64,000 nt of DNA from Ideonella sp. WA131b (GCA_023657425.1 JAGTJW010000002.1:300431-364430), one strand, 5' to 3'. Numbered from the stretch's first letter, positions 8,307 to 17,718 are shown. Translations and numbers: made by a program. Notes: generated by a model from the letters alone, not told the origin.

Positions 8307-9567
8307 TGGTTTGGTCGCGAAACGATCGGTCCGGGGCTGCCGCTGCCCCGGTCACACCCGCCCCGCGCCGGGCCACCAGCACGCCGGCCTGCAGCGGCAT
8401 TCGGGTGCGACGGGCGCGCACGTCGGTGAACCCGGCCTGCTGCAAAAGCAGAGCCAGCGCCTGCGCAGTGCGCGGCTGGCCGCGCCCCATGGCCAGCAGG
8501 TACAGACCGAAGTAGGCGTCGCCCATCGCATGCGCACCGGGCGCGTCGGCCATCGGCTCGGCCACCACCAGGGTGCCGCCGGGCGGCAACACCCGCGCCA
8601 CCGCGCGCAGGATCGACAGCGCGTGCTCGTCGTCGTGGTCGAACAGCACGCGCACCAGGGTCGCCAGGTCGGCACCGGTGGGCAGCGGGTCGTCGAAGAA
8701 GCTGCCCCCATGCACCTCGACGCGCCCACTCAGGCCCTGGCTCCCCAGGCGCGTGCGTGCCAGCTCGGCCACCGGAGGCAGGTCGAACAGCATCGCGCGC
8801 AGGCGGGGTGCTGCGGCCAGCGCCGCAGAGACGAAGCGACCCTCGCCGCCGCCCACGTCGAGCAGCACGCGGTGCCGCCCCAAGGGGTAGGCGTCGAGCA
8901 GTTCCTCGATGACCATCGACTGAGACGCCGTCATGAGCGCGGAGTACTCGGCCACCTGGCGCATGGGCAGCGCTTCGGCGCCCTGGTCGGAGTCGCCCTG
9001 GCGAGCCGGGTAACTGGCGTAGGGCCAGTAGGCGGCCATTGCGCTGCCGGCGCCTTCGTCGCGGAGAAGCGCCACGGGGTCGCGCAGGTCGGCGTACAGC
9101 GTGGCATGGTGCTCCACCATCGCCGTCAGCGCGCTGTTGCCGACCATCGGCGCGCCCAGAGCGCCCAGCCCGTAGCGACTGCTGCCGTGCCGGCGCAACA
9201 GTCGCAAGGCCACGCCGGCATCGAGCAGGCGCTGCATCGAGCGCAGCGGCAAGCCGTGTCGCTGCGCCATGCGCACCGCGGTGTCGGGGCCAGAAGCCAG
9301 GTGCTCGAACAGTCCCAGCCGCACGCAGGCGAGCAGCACCTGGGTATAGACAAAGCCGGCGACGATGTCGAACAGTTCGCCCGCTCGCCGCTGCACCAGC
9401 GGCCGCGTCAGCCAGAACCCGCTGGCCCAGCGCCGAAACCCGGGGCGGACGACGAGACCGTCGAAGAAGCCGTGCCAGCGCTCGCGCCAGCCCGCCACCG
9501 GCTCAGTCGCCGAGGCCGACCACTTCAGGACCTCGCTGTCGCGCGGCTCGGTGCGGCCGATCATCAT
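8302..9567 (-). CDS. crtF: Demethylspheroidene O-methyltransferase
   Basis: A 421-residue SAM-dependent methyltransferase that methylates the 1-hydroxyl of acyclic carotenoids (hydroxyneurosporene/demethylspheroidene) in the spheroidene pathway. SAM motif I is VLLDVGGGEGRFVSAAL. A dimerisation/winged-helix region (HGLPLRSMQRLLDAGVALRLLRR) precedes it, as in plant-type O-methyltransferases. The ATG at 9567 follows the crtE stop by 10 bases; a second ATG is the next codon, and no strong ribosome site is seen. The stop (TAA) overlaps an operator of the bchC promoter. Confidence 0.93.
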   Translation of the reverse strand: MMIGRTEPRDSEVLKWSASATEPVAGWRERWHGFFDGLVVRPGFRRWASGFWLTRPLVQRRAGELFDIVAGFVYTQVLLACVRLGLFEHLASGPDTAVRMAQRHGLPLRSMQRLLDAGVALRLLRRHGSSRYGLGALGAPMVGNSALTAMVEHHATLYADLRDPVALLRDEGAGSAMAAYWPYASYPARQGDSDQGAEALPMRQVAEYSALMTASQSMVIEELLDAYPLGRHRVLLDVGGGEGRFVSAALAAAPRLRAMLFDLPPVAELARTRLGSQGLSGRVEVHGGSFFDDPLPTGADLATLVRVLFDHDDEHALSILRAVARVLPPGGTLVVAEPMADAPGAHAMGDAYFGLYLLAMGRGQPRTAQALALLLQQAGFTDVRARRTRMPLQAGVLVARRGAGVTGAAAAPDRSFRDQTK

Positions 9568-9577
9568 CAGGCGGCGC

Positions 9578-10462
9578 TCAGGCCACTGCACGGAGCTTCG
9601 GCCCGGCGCGCAAGGACGGCGGAACCAGCCGTTCGGACTCGGCCCGCACCAGTGCGCGCAGAAAAGGTGCGCCGCGGCACGCGGGCACGGCGTCAATGGC
9701 GGCCTGCACGAGGCCCTCGAACTGCGCCAATGCGGCGTCCATGCCCTTCTCAAGCGCCACACTCGGACGGCCGAGCGCGAGGTCCTGACCGATGGGCTTG
9801 CCCAGCCACTCGGGCTGCGCGGCGACGTCGCGGATGTCGTCGGCCACCTGGTAGGCCTCGCCGAGGCAGTCGCCCAACGGCGCCCAGGCCTCGGAATCGC
9901 CTCCGGCAGCCAGCGCGCCGGCCCGCGTGGCCGCGGTGAACAGTGCGCCGGTCTTCAGTCGCTGGTACTCGCGCAACGGTACCCGTGGCTCGCACTCCCA
10001 GGCCTGTCCAGCAACGATGCCGCCCGGCATGCCCACACCGGCGGCCACCGTGTGCAGGAGCGGAGACAGGCGTGTGGGCTGCAGCGCGCCGGCTCGCGCC
10101 AGCACACCAAAGGCGGTGACGATCAGCGCGTCGCCCGTCAGCACCGCCAGCCGCTCGCCATAGGCACTGTGCACCGACGCCTGGCCGCGGCGGATGGGTG
10201 CGTCGTCGAAGCACGGCAGGTCGTCGTGCACCAGCGAAGCGCAGTGCAGCAGCTCCACCGACACCGCCGCGGCATCGGACAGCGCAGGCGCATCGTCACC
10301 GCAGGCCCGGGCCACCGCCAGCGCCAACTGCGGCCGGATGCGGGCGCCACCCGGGAACACCGCATGCTGCACCGCCGCCTGCAGCCGCGGCGGGCAGCCC
10401 GCGCCCGTGGCGGTGTCGAGCGCAGCGCGCAGAGCAAGTTCGATCCGGGTAAGTGTCGGCAT
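9578..10462 (-). CDS. crtE: Geranylgeranyl diphosphate synthase (carotenoid/bacteriochlorophyll branch)
   Basis: A 294-residue trans-isoprenyl diphosphate synthase making GGPP for carotenoids and for the phytyl tail of bacteriochlorophyll. The first Asp-rich motif is DDLPCFDD (near residue 80) and the second is DDIRD (near 208); GGARIRPQL and GQASVHSAYGE are also family motifs. An in-frame ATG at 10513 would add 17 residues, but it abuts a PpsR-type operator. The ATG at 10462 has GGGAG eight bases upstream and starts MPTLTRIELALR, so I prefer the shorter form. It is the first gene of the crtEF-bchCXYZ-puf superoperon. Confidence 0.93.
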   Translation of the reverse strand: MPTLTRIELALRAALDTATGAGCPPRLQAAVQHAVFPGGARIRPQLALAVARACGDDAPALSDAAAVSVELLHCASLVHDDLPCFDDAPIRRGQASVHSAYGERLAVLTGDALIVTAFGVLARAGALQPTRLSPLLHTVAAGVGMPGGIVAGQAWECEPRVPLREYQRLKTGALFTAATRAGALAAGGDSEAWAPLGDCLGEAYQVADDIRDVAAQPEWLGKPIGQDLALGRPSVALEKGMDAALAQFEGLVQAAIDAVPACRGAPFLRALVRAESERLVPPSLRAGPKLRAVA

Positions 10463-10514
10463 GGTGGCAAGCTCCCGGGATGCCGGCGCGTCAAATGCGC
10501 ATGTCGCATCCATA

Positions 10515-10532
10515 TGTCAATTGGACTGGACA
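10515..10532. promoter_or_regulatory. PpsR/CrtJ-type operator upstream of crtE
   Basis: A perfect TGT-N12-ACA palindrome lies 53 bases before the preferred crtE start, in the 179-base gap after bchO. A TTGACA overlaps it on the minus strand (10520-10515), but no good -10 is seen at the usual distance. No second site is found at 8-bp spacing. Confidence 0.75.
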
Positions 10533-10641
10533 CAGCATAGGCATCGAGCAGGCCGCCGTCAATGCGCGCGAACGTTGAAGCTGGCGCCGCTGTCCGGAGG
10601 GCGCGGCGACTTCCGTCGCGAATCGCGCAGGGGCCCGGCGT

Positions 10642-11526
10642 TCAGTTCGTCAGGAGCAGGCGCTCGATCAGCGCCGATGCCGCAGCCGGCGATTCCTCGT
10701 GCGCCAGGTGCCCGAGCCCCGGCAACCGGTGCACCGACGCATCCGGCACGCGAGCCGCCAGGGCTTCGGCCTGGGCAGGAGGCACGGCGGCATCGTTCTC
10801 CGCAGCCACCAGCCGCAGCCGCGTGCCGAGGGCCGGCAGGCGCGGCAGATCGCGCAGCAGCGGCGCAAGGTCCCAGGCGGCCATCATGGCGATGACGGCA
10901 CCAACGTGCCTGGTGTCGCCGGCCAGCCGCGCGTAGTGCGCACGACTGCCGGCATTGAGCGAGGAGCCCGTGCCGCGCAGCAGCCGATCCAGGGCGGCCG
11001 GGCGGGCAGCGTGCCAGGAGAACAGGGCCGGCGCCAGAGGATTCAGTGCCAACAGACGCGCCAATGGCGCGTACCACCATCCGGCACTGCCGCCGGGCGG
11101 GAACCACGCGCCGTTGAGGCTGACCAGTGTCCGGGGGCGAGCCAGCCCGTCCAGAACCAGGCGGGCGCCGACGGCGGCCCCGGCGCTGTGGCCTACGACC
11201 GCTTCGGGTGCCACGTCCAGCGCCTTCAGCAGCGCTCCCAGGCGCGCCGCCATGCCAGGCAGCGACAAACCCTCGACGCGGGGACGCTGCGTGAAGGCGT
11301 GGCCGGGCAGGTCAGGGACGATGAGGCCATGGCGCTGCGACAGGTGCTCCACCAGGCCGGCGTAGGAGTGTGTCGACGCGCCCGTGCCGTGCAGCAGCAG
11401 CAGCCACGACGCGCCTGGATGGGGTGGGGCCCAACGCTGCACATGCCAACGCAGGCCGCCTGCGTCGACCTGCATGCTGTGGCCCGCATGGGGCCAGTCA
11501 ACGGGCAGGCGGGGGCGTGCGCCCAT
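10642..11526 (-). CDS. bchO: BchO, alpha/beta-hydrolase of the Mg-chelatase operon
   Basis: A 294-residue alpha/beta-hydrolase that sits with bchID in purple bacteria and is thought to assist magnesium chelation; its exact reaction is unsettled. Visible features are the oxyanion region LLLLHGTGASTHSY, the nucleophile elbow VGHSAGAAVGARL, and the C-terminal GLGHLAHEE with the catalytic His. It is 12 bases after bchD and is the last gene of the bchIDO operon. Its start needs no trimming. Confidence 0.93.
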   Translation of the reverse strand: MGARPRLPVDWPHAGHSMQVDAGGLRWHVQRWAPPHPGASWLLLLHGTGASTHSYAGLVEHLSQRHGLIVPDLPGHAFTQRPRVEGLSLPGMAARLGALLKALDVAPEAVVGHSAGAAVGARLVLDGLARPRTLVSLNGAWFPPGGSAGWWYAPLARLLALNPLAPALFSWHAARPAALDRLLRGTGSSLNAGSRAHYARLAGDTRHVGAVIAMMAAWDLAPLLRDLPRLPALGTRLRLVAAENDAAVPPAQAEALAARVPDASVHRLPGLGHLAHEESPAAASALIERLLLTN

Positions 11527-11538
11527 GTGGTGGGCCCC

Positions 11539-13347
11539 TCAGGGCGCCTGCGGCGCTCGCAGCACCGCCTGCACAGCGCCGCTCAGTGCGTGCGCATCGG
11601 CCTGTGGCAGCGCCAGGTAGCGGGCACCCATGGCCAAGGCCAGCGCCGCCGCTGCCGGCTCAGGCCGCACCGAGGTGTCCACGAGCAGGCTGCGCACGCG
11701 CAGGGCGCGCAGCCGGTGGGCCGCGGCCAGTGCGTCTTCGGCCGCCTGAGTGCGCCCGCCCTGCCCTCCCAGCGTCACGTTGGCGCGGCCGTCGGTGAGC
11801 AGCACCACGAGCGGCGACGCGCCTTCACGCTGCACCTGCGAGACCACGCGAAGCGCCATCTCGATGCCCGCGGCCAGCGGCGTGCCGCCGCCACCGGGCA
11901 GGCCGGCCAGGGAACGCCGCGCGCGCACCAGCGAGCGTGTGGGCGGCAGCAGCAACTCGGCACCGCGCCCGCGGAAGGCCAGCACGGCCACTTCGTCGCG
12001 CCGCACATAACACTCGGCCAACAGCAGCTCGACGGCCCCTTTGGCCTCGGCGAGACGGTGCAATGCGGCCGAGCCGGACGCGTCGACCGCGAACACCGTG
12101 GTCGTACCGCGCCTTTCGGCGTAGCGACGCACGTGGAAATCGTCGGGCCGGACGTGCACGCGCGGGCCTTGAGCGCGGTCCGGCTGCGCGGTCCAGGCCC
12201 TGCGGCGCAGTGGCTGCCAGGGCGCGGCGGCGCGCAGCGTGGCCACCAGGTGCAGCCGCGCGCCCTGCGATGGCGGGCCGCGGCGCGCGCCCAGCGGCCG
12301 CCCACGGCTGCGCGAGACCTGCGTGGCGCCGGCCTTGCCCCCGCGCGCCGAGCGCGCACGCGCGGCATCGCCGTGCAGCAGCTGCGCCAACAGGCCGGGC
12401 GGGATGGCGGCGGTGGCGGCATCGAGCACGCGGTCCTGAAGCGGCGTCGTTTCTTCGTGCGGTGACGCGGGGGTTTCGCCCGGCGGTGGTGATGCGGCTT
12501 CGTCGGGCGGCGGGGTCGGTGGCGGAGTCTGCTCGGCAGTCTCCTCAGCCCGGTCCGGCGGCAGGCGCGTCGCGCGCGGCGCAAGCACCAGAGCCGCGGC
12601 GCGGTCGGCGTCCCCGGCGTCTGCCATGCCCCGGCCGAACAGCGCCGCAGAGGCTCGCGCAAGCCGCACCGCGGCCCAGGCAGCGCGCGGCGAATCGACG
12701 CCCAGCACGAGCGTGGCCGCGACCAGCGCGGCCACCAGTTCGTCGGGCACCTGCACCGTGGCAACGCGGCGCCGCGCCTCGGCCACGGCTTCGGCCCAAG
12801 CGGCCACGTCGGCGGCTTGCGGCGCGTCGCGCCAGCCCAGGCCGCGCAAGGGCAGCCACAAGGCCAGTCGGTCGGCCAAGGCCGCCGCCAGCGGGCTGTC
12901 GTCGCCCTCGGCCTCGTCGAGGGCGAGCAGCGCAAAGCCGGCGGGCACCACGGCGCTCAGACCGTCGCGCTCGACGCGCAGCGTGCCGCTGTCCAGCGCC
13001 GCGGCCACTTGCGCTGCGGTGCCGGGTGTCAACCGCTCGGCCATCGCAGCCACCACGATGCCACCGTCGGCGGCAGCCAGCAGCCCCTGCTGCAGAACTG
13101 CGCGGCCCGTGGCCAGCGTCGCCTGCAGATCCAGCCCCCCGGACAGGCGGTCTTCACTGGCGTGCTGCGGCAGCCGCCGCCAAGGTGTGCCCGTAGGCAG
13201 CAGCGCGCGCAGGGCCTCGAGCCAGGCGTCGCGCACCGGGCCGGCAGGGCCCATCAGGCGAGCGCCCCCAAGGCCGCGTGGATCGACGGCCAGCAGCGCC
13301 GCAGCCAGGGCCAGATCCCGGCCGGCGGACTCGCTGGCGTCGGCCAT
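11539..13347 (-). CDS. bchD: Magnesium chelatase subunit D
   Basis: A 602-residue protein with three parts: an N-terminal AAA-like domain without a good P-loop (residues 1-260), a Pro/Glu-rich linker (about 268-302) and a C-terminal von Willebrand A domain. The VWA domain has the MIDAS motif DASGS near residue 422 and [10 protein letters not shown] farther on. With BchI and BchH it inserts Mg into protoporphyrin IX. The chosen ATG at 13347 avoids the long overlap with bchI that the full open frame would imply. It is 28 bases after bchI. Confidence 0.94.
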   Translation of the reverse strand: MADASESAGRDLALAAALLAVDPRGLGGARLMGPAGPVRDAWLEALRALLPTGTPWRRLPQHASEDRLSGGLDLQATLATGRAVLQQGLLAAADGGIVVAAMAERLTPGTAAQVAAALDSGTLRVERDGLSAVVPAGFALLALDEAEGDDSPLAAALADRLALWLPLRGLGWRDAPQAADVAAWAEAVAEARRRVATVQVPDELVAALVAATLVLGVDSPRAAWAAVRLARASAALFGRGMADAGDADRAAALVLAPRATRLPPDRAEETAEQTPPPTPPPDEAASPPPGETPASPHEETTPLQDRVLDAATAAIPPGLLAQLLHGDAARARSARGGKAGATQVSRSRGRPLGARRGPPSQGARLHLVATLRAAAPWQPLRRRAWTAQPDRAQGPRVHVRPDDFHVRRYAERRGTTTVFAVDASGSAALHRLAEAKGAVELLLAECYVRRDEVAVLAFRGRGAELLLPPTRSLVRARRSLAGLPGGGGTPLAAGIEMALRVVSQVQREGASPLVVLLTDGRANVTLGGQGGRTQAAEDALAAAHRLRALRVRSLLVDTSVRPEPAAAALALAMGARYLALPQADAHALSGAVQAVLRAPQAP

Positions 13348-13375
13348 CGTCGGCTGGCGGCTGCAGGCGGCCCGC

Positions 13376-14413
13376 TCAGGCAGCCGCGGCCTGCGGAGCG
13401 CCGAAGGCCTCGGCCAACACACGCTCAACACGCACGCCGGCATCGGTGTCGTCCAGGGGGTCGCGGCGCAGGCGGTGGCGCAGCGCGGGCCGGGCGATGG
13501 CGTGGACATGCGCGTCGGAAACCGCCGCATCGCCCTGCAGCGCTGCAAAGGCCCGTGCTGCGCGCATGAGCGTCAACTCGCCGCGCAGGCCATCGGTGCC
13601 CAGCGCCGTGCAGAGGCTGGCGATGCGCACCAGTGCGGCATCCCCCAGGCTCACCTTGGCGAGCCGCTCGCGGGCGCGCACGACACGGCGGCGCGTGGCG
13701 TCCTCGTCCTTCTTCCAGCGTGCGGCGAAGGCCTCGGGATCGCGCTCGAAGGCGTCGCGGCGCTTGATGACCTCGATGCGCGTGGGCAGGTCCTGCGGTG
13801 TGCGCACGTCGACCGCGAGGCCGAAGCGGTCGAGCAGCTGCGGGCGCAGTTCGCCCTCCTCGGGGTTGCCGCTGCCCACGAGCACAAAGCGCGCGGGGTG
13901 GCGCACCGACAGGCCCTCGCGCTCGACAACGTTCTCGCCCGAGGCGGCGACGTCGATCAGAAGGTCCACGAGGTGGTCCTCCAGCAGGTTGACCTCGTCG
14001 ATGTACAGGAAGCCGCGGTTGGCACGGGCCAGCAGCCCGGGCTCGAAGTGCTTCGTGCCTTCGGTGAGGGCGCGCTCGATGTCGAGCGCGCCGACGACAC
14101 GGTCTTCGGTGGCGCCCAGCGGCAGGTCAACGACCGCCACGCCCACCGGCGCGCTCTTGCCGCCGGCTCGGCCAGCGCAGGGCTCGGCCTTGCTGCAGAA
14201 CGGACGTACGGGGTCGCAGGCATAACGGCAGCCGACGACGGCCTTCATCCTGGGCAGCAGCGCCGCCAGTGCGCGCACCGCGGTGCTCTTGCCGGTGCCG
14301 CGATCGCCGAAGATGAGCACGCCGCCGACGGCGGGATCGACCGCGGCGACCAGGATCGCGAGCTTCATCTCGTCCTGACCGACGATGGCGCTGAAGGGGA
14401 AGGCGTGGTTCAT
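13376..14413 (-). CDS. bchI: Magnesium chelatase ATPase subunit I
   Basis: A 345-residue AAA+ ATPase that forms the hexameric motor of Mg-chelatase. It has Walker [10 protein letters not shown] at about residues 36-44, the Cys-bearing insertion CRYACDP...PFC found in BchI, Walker B/sensor region [14 protein letters not shown], and [17 protein letters not shown]. It leads the bchIDO operon. A PpsR-type palindrome containing a TATATT -10 lies 14-31 bases upstream of the ATG. Confidence 0.96.
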   Translation of the reverse strand: MNHAFPFSAIVGQDEMKLAILVAAVDPAVGGVLIFGDRGTGKSTAVRALAALLPRMKAVVGCRYACDPVRPFCSKAEPCAGRAGGKSAPVGVAVVDLPLGATEDRVVGALDIERALTEGTKHFEPGLLARANRGFLYIDEVNLLEDHLVDLLIDVAASGENVVEREGLSVRHPARFVLVGSGNPEEGELRPQLLDRFGLAVDVRTPQDLPTRIEVIKRRDAFERDPEAFAARWKKDEDATRRRVVRARERLAKVSLGDAALVRIASLCTALGTDGLRGELTLMRAARAFAALQGDAAVSDAHVHAIARPALRHRLRRDPLDDTDAGVRVERVLAEAFGAPQAAAA

Positions 14414-14426
14414 CGCTGCCTGAGAG

Positions 14427-14444
14427 TGTCAACTTCAATATACA
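14427..14444 (-). promoter_or_regulatory. PpsR/CrtJ-type operator and likely promoter of bchI
   Basis: A perfect TGT-N12-ACA palindrome covers a TATATT (-10 match 5/6, minus strand, at 14442-14437), 24 bases before the bchI ATG. No clear -35 is seen at 16-18 bases. The gap to the stop of the upstream gene is only 70 bases, so this is the natural promoter of bchIDO. Confidence 0.75.
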
Positions 14445-14483
14445 CGACGACAGGTCTGCGCATCTGACGAAGAGCCTGCGCCG

Positions 14484-16505
14484 TCAGGAATCCAGGTCCA
14501 ACGGAGGGCGCCACTGCGATGTCGGCACTTCGCGCGAGCGACCTGTCAGCAGCCCCAGCGCCAGGGCTGCCACGCCAATGGCAGCCACGGTGCCCAGCGG
14601 CGCCGCCAATTCGCCCTCGAAGGCGCCAAACAGGCTGACACGGAACGCCCGCACCACCCACGACAATGGCAGATAGGGGTGGATGGCCTGGAACTCGGCA
14701 TCGGACAGCTCAATGGGCAACAGCGCGCCGGCTGCCGACACCTGCACCACCAGCAGCAGCACGGCGATCACCTTGCCCAGGTCGCCGAGCAGGCGCACCA
14801 GCGCGAACACCAATGCCAGGAAGGTGGCCGACGCCACAAACAGCGTCGCCGCAAAGGCCGCCGGTGCGGCCACCGGCACCTGCAGCACGCCGCGCAACAG
14901 CGCCAGCATCAACAAGGCCTGCAGCAGCACCGCCGCCAACGGCAGCGTCAGCTTGGCCGCGCCCACCTGCCAGGTGGGCGCCGTGCCCAGCGGCTCGGGT
15001 ACGCGGCGCCAGTGCACCAGAAAGGCCGCCATCACTGCGCCCACCCACAGCGCCAGCGGCACGAAGTTCGGAGTCAGCGCCGTTCCGTGATTGGGCACCG
15101 GCGCAGCCACCTCGATGCGCGGCTCCACCGACAGCGCCAGGCCCTGCGCACTGCCACCTGGCGCATCGACGCCGCCCGGCAGGCTGCCGCGCACGAGGCC
15201 GATGCCAGCGGCGAGGCGGTCGGCGCCGTCGGCCAGTTGGACCAGGCCGGAATGCAGCACCTGCTGGCCCGAAGCCAGCTGGCGCAGGCCGCCGTTCAAG
15301 GACTCCTGGCCCCGCACGAGCTCACGGGCGCCGTCGACGAAGCTGTCGAGTCGGGCATCGTCAGGGAGGCGCCCCAGCACCGGCGCAAGCGCCGCACCGG
15401 CACGCTGAGTGCCCTCGGCCAACGCGGTGACGCCATCCTCCAGACGCTCCGCACCGCCAAGCAGGCGGGCTTGGCCGGCCACGGCCTGATCGAGGCCGCT
15501 GACGAGTTGGCCGGCGCCGTCCTCCAAGGGCACGATGCCTTCCACCAGACGGGAACCGAACAGAGGCACTTCGTCGGCCGCGGTCTTGAGCGAGCCGAGG
15601 CCGGCCTCGACGCGCCGCGCCCCGGCAGCGAGCCCGCCAAGCCCCCGCCCGAGTTCCTGTTGCCCGTCGACCAGGGCCCGCGCCCCACCGCGCAGCGCCA
15701 GCAGATCGACGTCGGAGGGCCGTGTGCGGTCGATGCCCTTCAGCACCGGTCCGAGCTGGCGCAGGCCGGCTGCGAGCTGTTGCGCGCCCTCGTTGAGCTG
15801 CGTGGCCCCGGCTCGCAAGCCCTGCGATCCATCGGCCGCCGCTGCCGCGCCATCGGACAGCCGCGCCCCGCCTTCGCGCACGCGCGCCATGCCCGCGGCG
15901 AGCTCGGCACTGCCGCCGTGCAGGTCGACCAGCGCACCGCGCAGCGCCTCCAGGCTGCGCTGCGAGCCGGCGGCGGTCGACAGCACCAGCTCCCAGCGGG
16001 CCTCGCCGAGCATGGTATTGACGCGCTGCGCCACCTCAGGGGCGAAGCGCCTTGCGAACCCGGCGCTTGCGTAGTGGTTGCCTTCGCTGGTGTAGATCGT
16101 GAGCTTGGCGGCGCCGGGCTGCTCGGCCGGCAGCGCGCTGCGGCTGAAGTCCCTGGGCAGCTCGAGGCTGAAGGCGAGCAGACCGCGGCGCACGTCGCGG
16201 CGGGCCTGCTCGGCATCGTCGTAACGCAGGTAGCGGAACTGGCCGTGCCGTCGGATGGCCTCGATGACCTCGGTGCCGAGGTTCAACGAGCGGTCGCGGT
16301 AATGGGCGCCTTCGTCCAGGTTCACCAGCGCGGCAGGCAGCTCGCGCGTGTGCGAGGCGGGGTCCCACATCGCCTTCAGGTAGATGAAGGCGTAAAGCGC
16401 CGGCACCAGCAGCACACCCGCGAAGGCGATCGCCAGCCGCCGGTGGCGGCGCATCAATCGCCACTCGGCATGCAGGACTTGCAGGAAGGGGGAGGCGTTC
16501 GACAA
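14484..16505 (-). CDS. YhgE/Pip-domain membrane protein (ABC-2-like)
   Basis: A 673-residue protein. One N-terminal span (LAIAFAGVLLVPALYAFIYL) is followed by a periplasmic region of about 440 residues and then about five C-terminal spans. The middle is rich in repeats of the type L.DGA..L..G (for example QLNEGAQQLAAGLRQLG), which should form long coiled coils, as in YhgE/Pip (phage infection protein) families. The start codon is TTG (16505-16503), with GGAG close upstream; the next in-frame ATG is residue 18. It is co-directional with bchI, 70 bases away, but has no known link to photosynthesis. Possible roles include export or cell-surface assembly; not determined. Confidence 0.8.
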   Translation of the reverse strand: MSNASPFLQVLHAEWRLMRRHRRLAIAFAGVLLVPALYAFIYLKAMWDPASHTRELPAALVNLDEGAHYRDRSLNLGTEVIEAIRRHGQFRYLRYDDAEQARRDVRRGLLAFSLELPRDFSRSALPAEQPGAAKLTIYTSEGNHYASAGFARRFAPEVAQRVNTMLGEARWELVLSTAAGSQRSLEALRGALVDLHGGSAELAAGMARVREGGARLSDGAAAAADGSQGLRAGATQLNEGAQQLAAGLRQLGPVLKGIDRTRPSDVDLLALRGGARALVDGQQELGRGLGGLAAGARRVEAGLGSLKTAADEVPLFGSRLVEGIVPLEDGAGQLVSGLDQAVAGQARLLGGAERLEDGVTALAEGTQRAGAALAPVLGRLPDDARLDSFVDGARELVRGQESLNGGLRQLASGQQVLHSGLVQLADGADRLAAGIGLVRGSLPGGVDAPGGSAQGLALSVEPRIEVAAPVPNHGTALTPNFVPLALWVGAVMAAFLVHWRRVPEPLGTAPTWQVGAAKLTLPLAAVLLQALLMLALLRGVLQVPVAAPAAFAATLFVASATFLALVFALVRLLGDLGKVIAVLLLVVQVSAAGALLPIELSDAEFQAIHPYLPLSWVVRAFRVSLFGAFEGELAAPLGTVAAIGVAALALGLLTGRSREVPTSQWRPPLDLDS

Positions 16506-16589
16506 GGCTCCACCTTAGCCGCATCGGCTCAGAAAGACCAACGGCACACGAAGGTGCCGCTTGATGCCTGCGCAGCCGCAGGCCGATGC

Positions 16590-16664
16590 TGGTGGGCGGT
16601 GCAGGGTTCGAACCTGCGACCCCTGCCGTGTGAAGGCAGTGCTCTACCGCTGAGCTAACCGCCC
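16590..16664 (-). tRNA. tRNA-Val(CAC)
   Basis: A complete cloverleaf on the minus strand. The acceptor stem is GGGCGGT/ACCGCCC, the anticodon stem is CTGCC/GGCAG with loop TTCACAC (anticodon CAC, reading GTG), and the T loop is GGTTCGAACC. The 3' CCA is encoded. It lies between dnaQ and the YhgE-like gene. Confidence 0.95.
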
Positions 16665-16702
16665 GGAATCTGCGAACAAAACGTGTTCCGGGTAGCCCGG
16701 CA

Positions 16703-17434
16703 TTATGCCACGGCCGAGGGCAGCTCGTTCGGACGCCAGACCGCGCCCTGCTTGCAGGCCTTGTCCAGCTCGCGCAGCAACTCGTCATGTGCCTTCCGTT
16801 CAGGGCCGCTCGCCTCGAGCAGCGGCAGCACGAGGGCGCGCAGGTCGGACGAAACCTCCTCGCTGCGCGCGCCCCCCAAGGGCGATGCCCCTTCCGCGGA
16901 ATCGACAACCAGCGAGTCCTGTCCACGCGTCATCGCCAGGTACGCCTGGGCCAGCAGGTCGGCGTCGATCAGCGCTCCGTGAAGGTCGCGCCCGGAGGTG
17001 TCGACCCCCAGCCGTCGGCACAGCGCATCCAGAGAATTGCTCTTGCCTGGGTACTGCTCGCGGGCCATGAGCAGGCTGTCGGTGACCTGCGCGCAGTGCT
17101 CCGAGAAACGCGGGCGACCCAGCCGGTAGAGCTCGGCATCGAGAAAGGCGAGGTCGAAAGCGGCGTTGTGGATGATCACCTCGGCGCCGTTCACGAAGGC
17201 CAGCAGTTCGTCGACCACGACCGCAAACGCCGGTTTGTCGGCCAGGAAGTCGTCAGTGATGCCGTGCACCCGCACCGCGTCGGGGTGGCTGCTGCGCCCG
17301 GGGTTCACATAGTGGTGAAAGCGGCGGTCGCTGAAACGGCGGTTGTCGAGCTCGATGCAGGCGACTTCGATGATGCGGTCTCCCTGCTCGGCCGACAGGC
17401 CGGTGGTTTCGGTATCAAGAAAAATCTGGCGCAT
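16703..17434 (-). CDS. dnaQ: DNA polymerase III epsilon subunit (3'-5' proofreading exonuclease)
   Basis: A 243-residue DEDDh exonuclease. Exo I is FLDTETTGL (Asp7, Glu9), Exo II is IIHNAAFDLAFLD, and Exo III is HGALIDADLLAQAYL. VHGITDDFL is also typical. It proofreads during replication as part of the Pol III core. The start lies nine bases from the left end of a 275-bp inverted-repeat element. No clear ribosome-binding site is visible there, so the element end supplies its leader. Confidence 0.94.
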   Translation of the reverse strand: MRQIFLDTETTGLSAEQGDRIIEVACIELDNRRFSDRRFHHYVNPGRSSHPDAVRVHGITDDFLADKPAFAVVVDELLAFVNGAEVIIHNAAFDLAFLDAELYRLGRPRFSEHCAQVTDSLLMAREQYPGKSNSLDALCRRLGVDTSGRDLHGALIDADLLAQAYLAMTRGQDSLVVDSAEGASPLGGARSEEVSSDLRALVLPLLEASGPERKAHDELLRELDKACKQGAVWRPNELPSAVA

Positions 17435-17443
17435 GGCGGCATG

Positions 17444-17718
17444 CTAGGAGCGTGGGCGGCAGAAATCCAGCCCCGCGTTGGGCCGACTTCGGGGCCCAGG
17501 CCAGGCGCCGCGCGCAGCCCGGGCTGTGCGCCCGGGCCAGCGTGGCAACGCCGCATGGGCCCCGAAATCGGCCCAACCCGAGGGGCCGGGGCGGCCAAAG
17601 CCGCTGGCGGGTGTTGCGCCGCTGGCGCGGGCGTCAAGCCCGCGCTGCGCGACGCGCCTACGCCAGTGGCTTTGGCCGCCCCGGCGCGGGGCTGGATTTC
17701 TGCCGCCCACGCTCCTAG
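17444..17718. mobile_element. 275-bp nested inverted-repeat element, full copy 1
   Basis: Perfect 34-bp terminal inverted repeats begin and end with CTAG (17444-17447 and 17715-17718). Inside are two long hairpin arms. The left arm has a 21-bp stem (TTGGGCCGACTTCGGGGCCC against its mate, one mismatch). The right arm has a 25-bp stem (GCCGGGGCGGCCAAAGCCGC against its mate, one mismatch). Each arm has GC-rich inner hairpins. It differs from copy 2 by only two bases. It encodes no plausible protein. It fills the junction from the lgt stop codon to just before dnaQ. It resembles MITE-type or REP/Correia-like repeats, but I recognise no named family. Confidence 0.85.
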
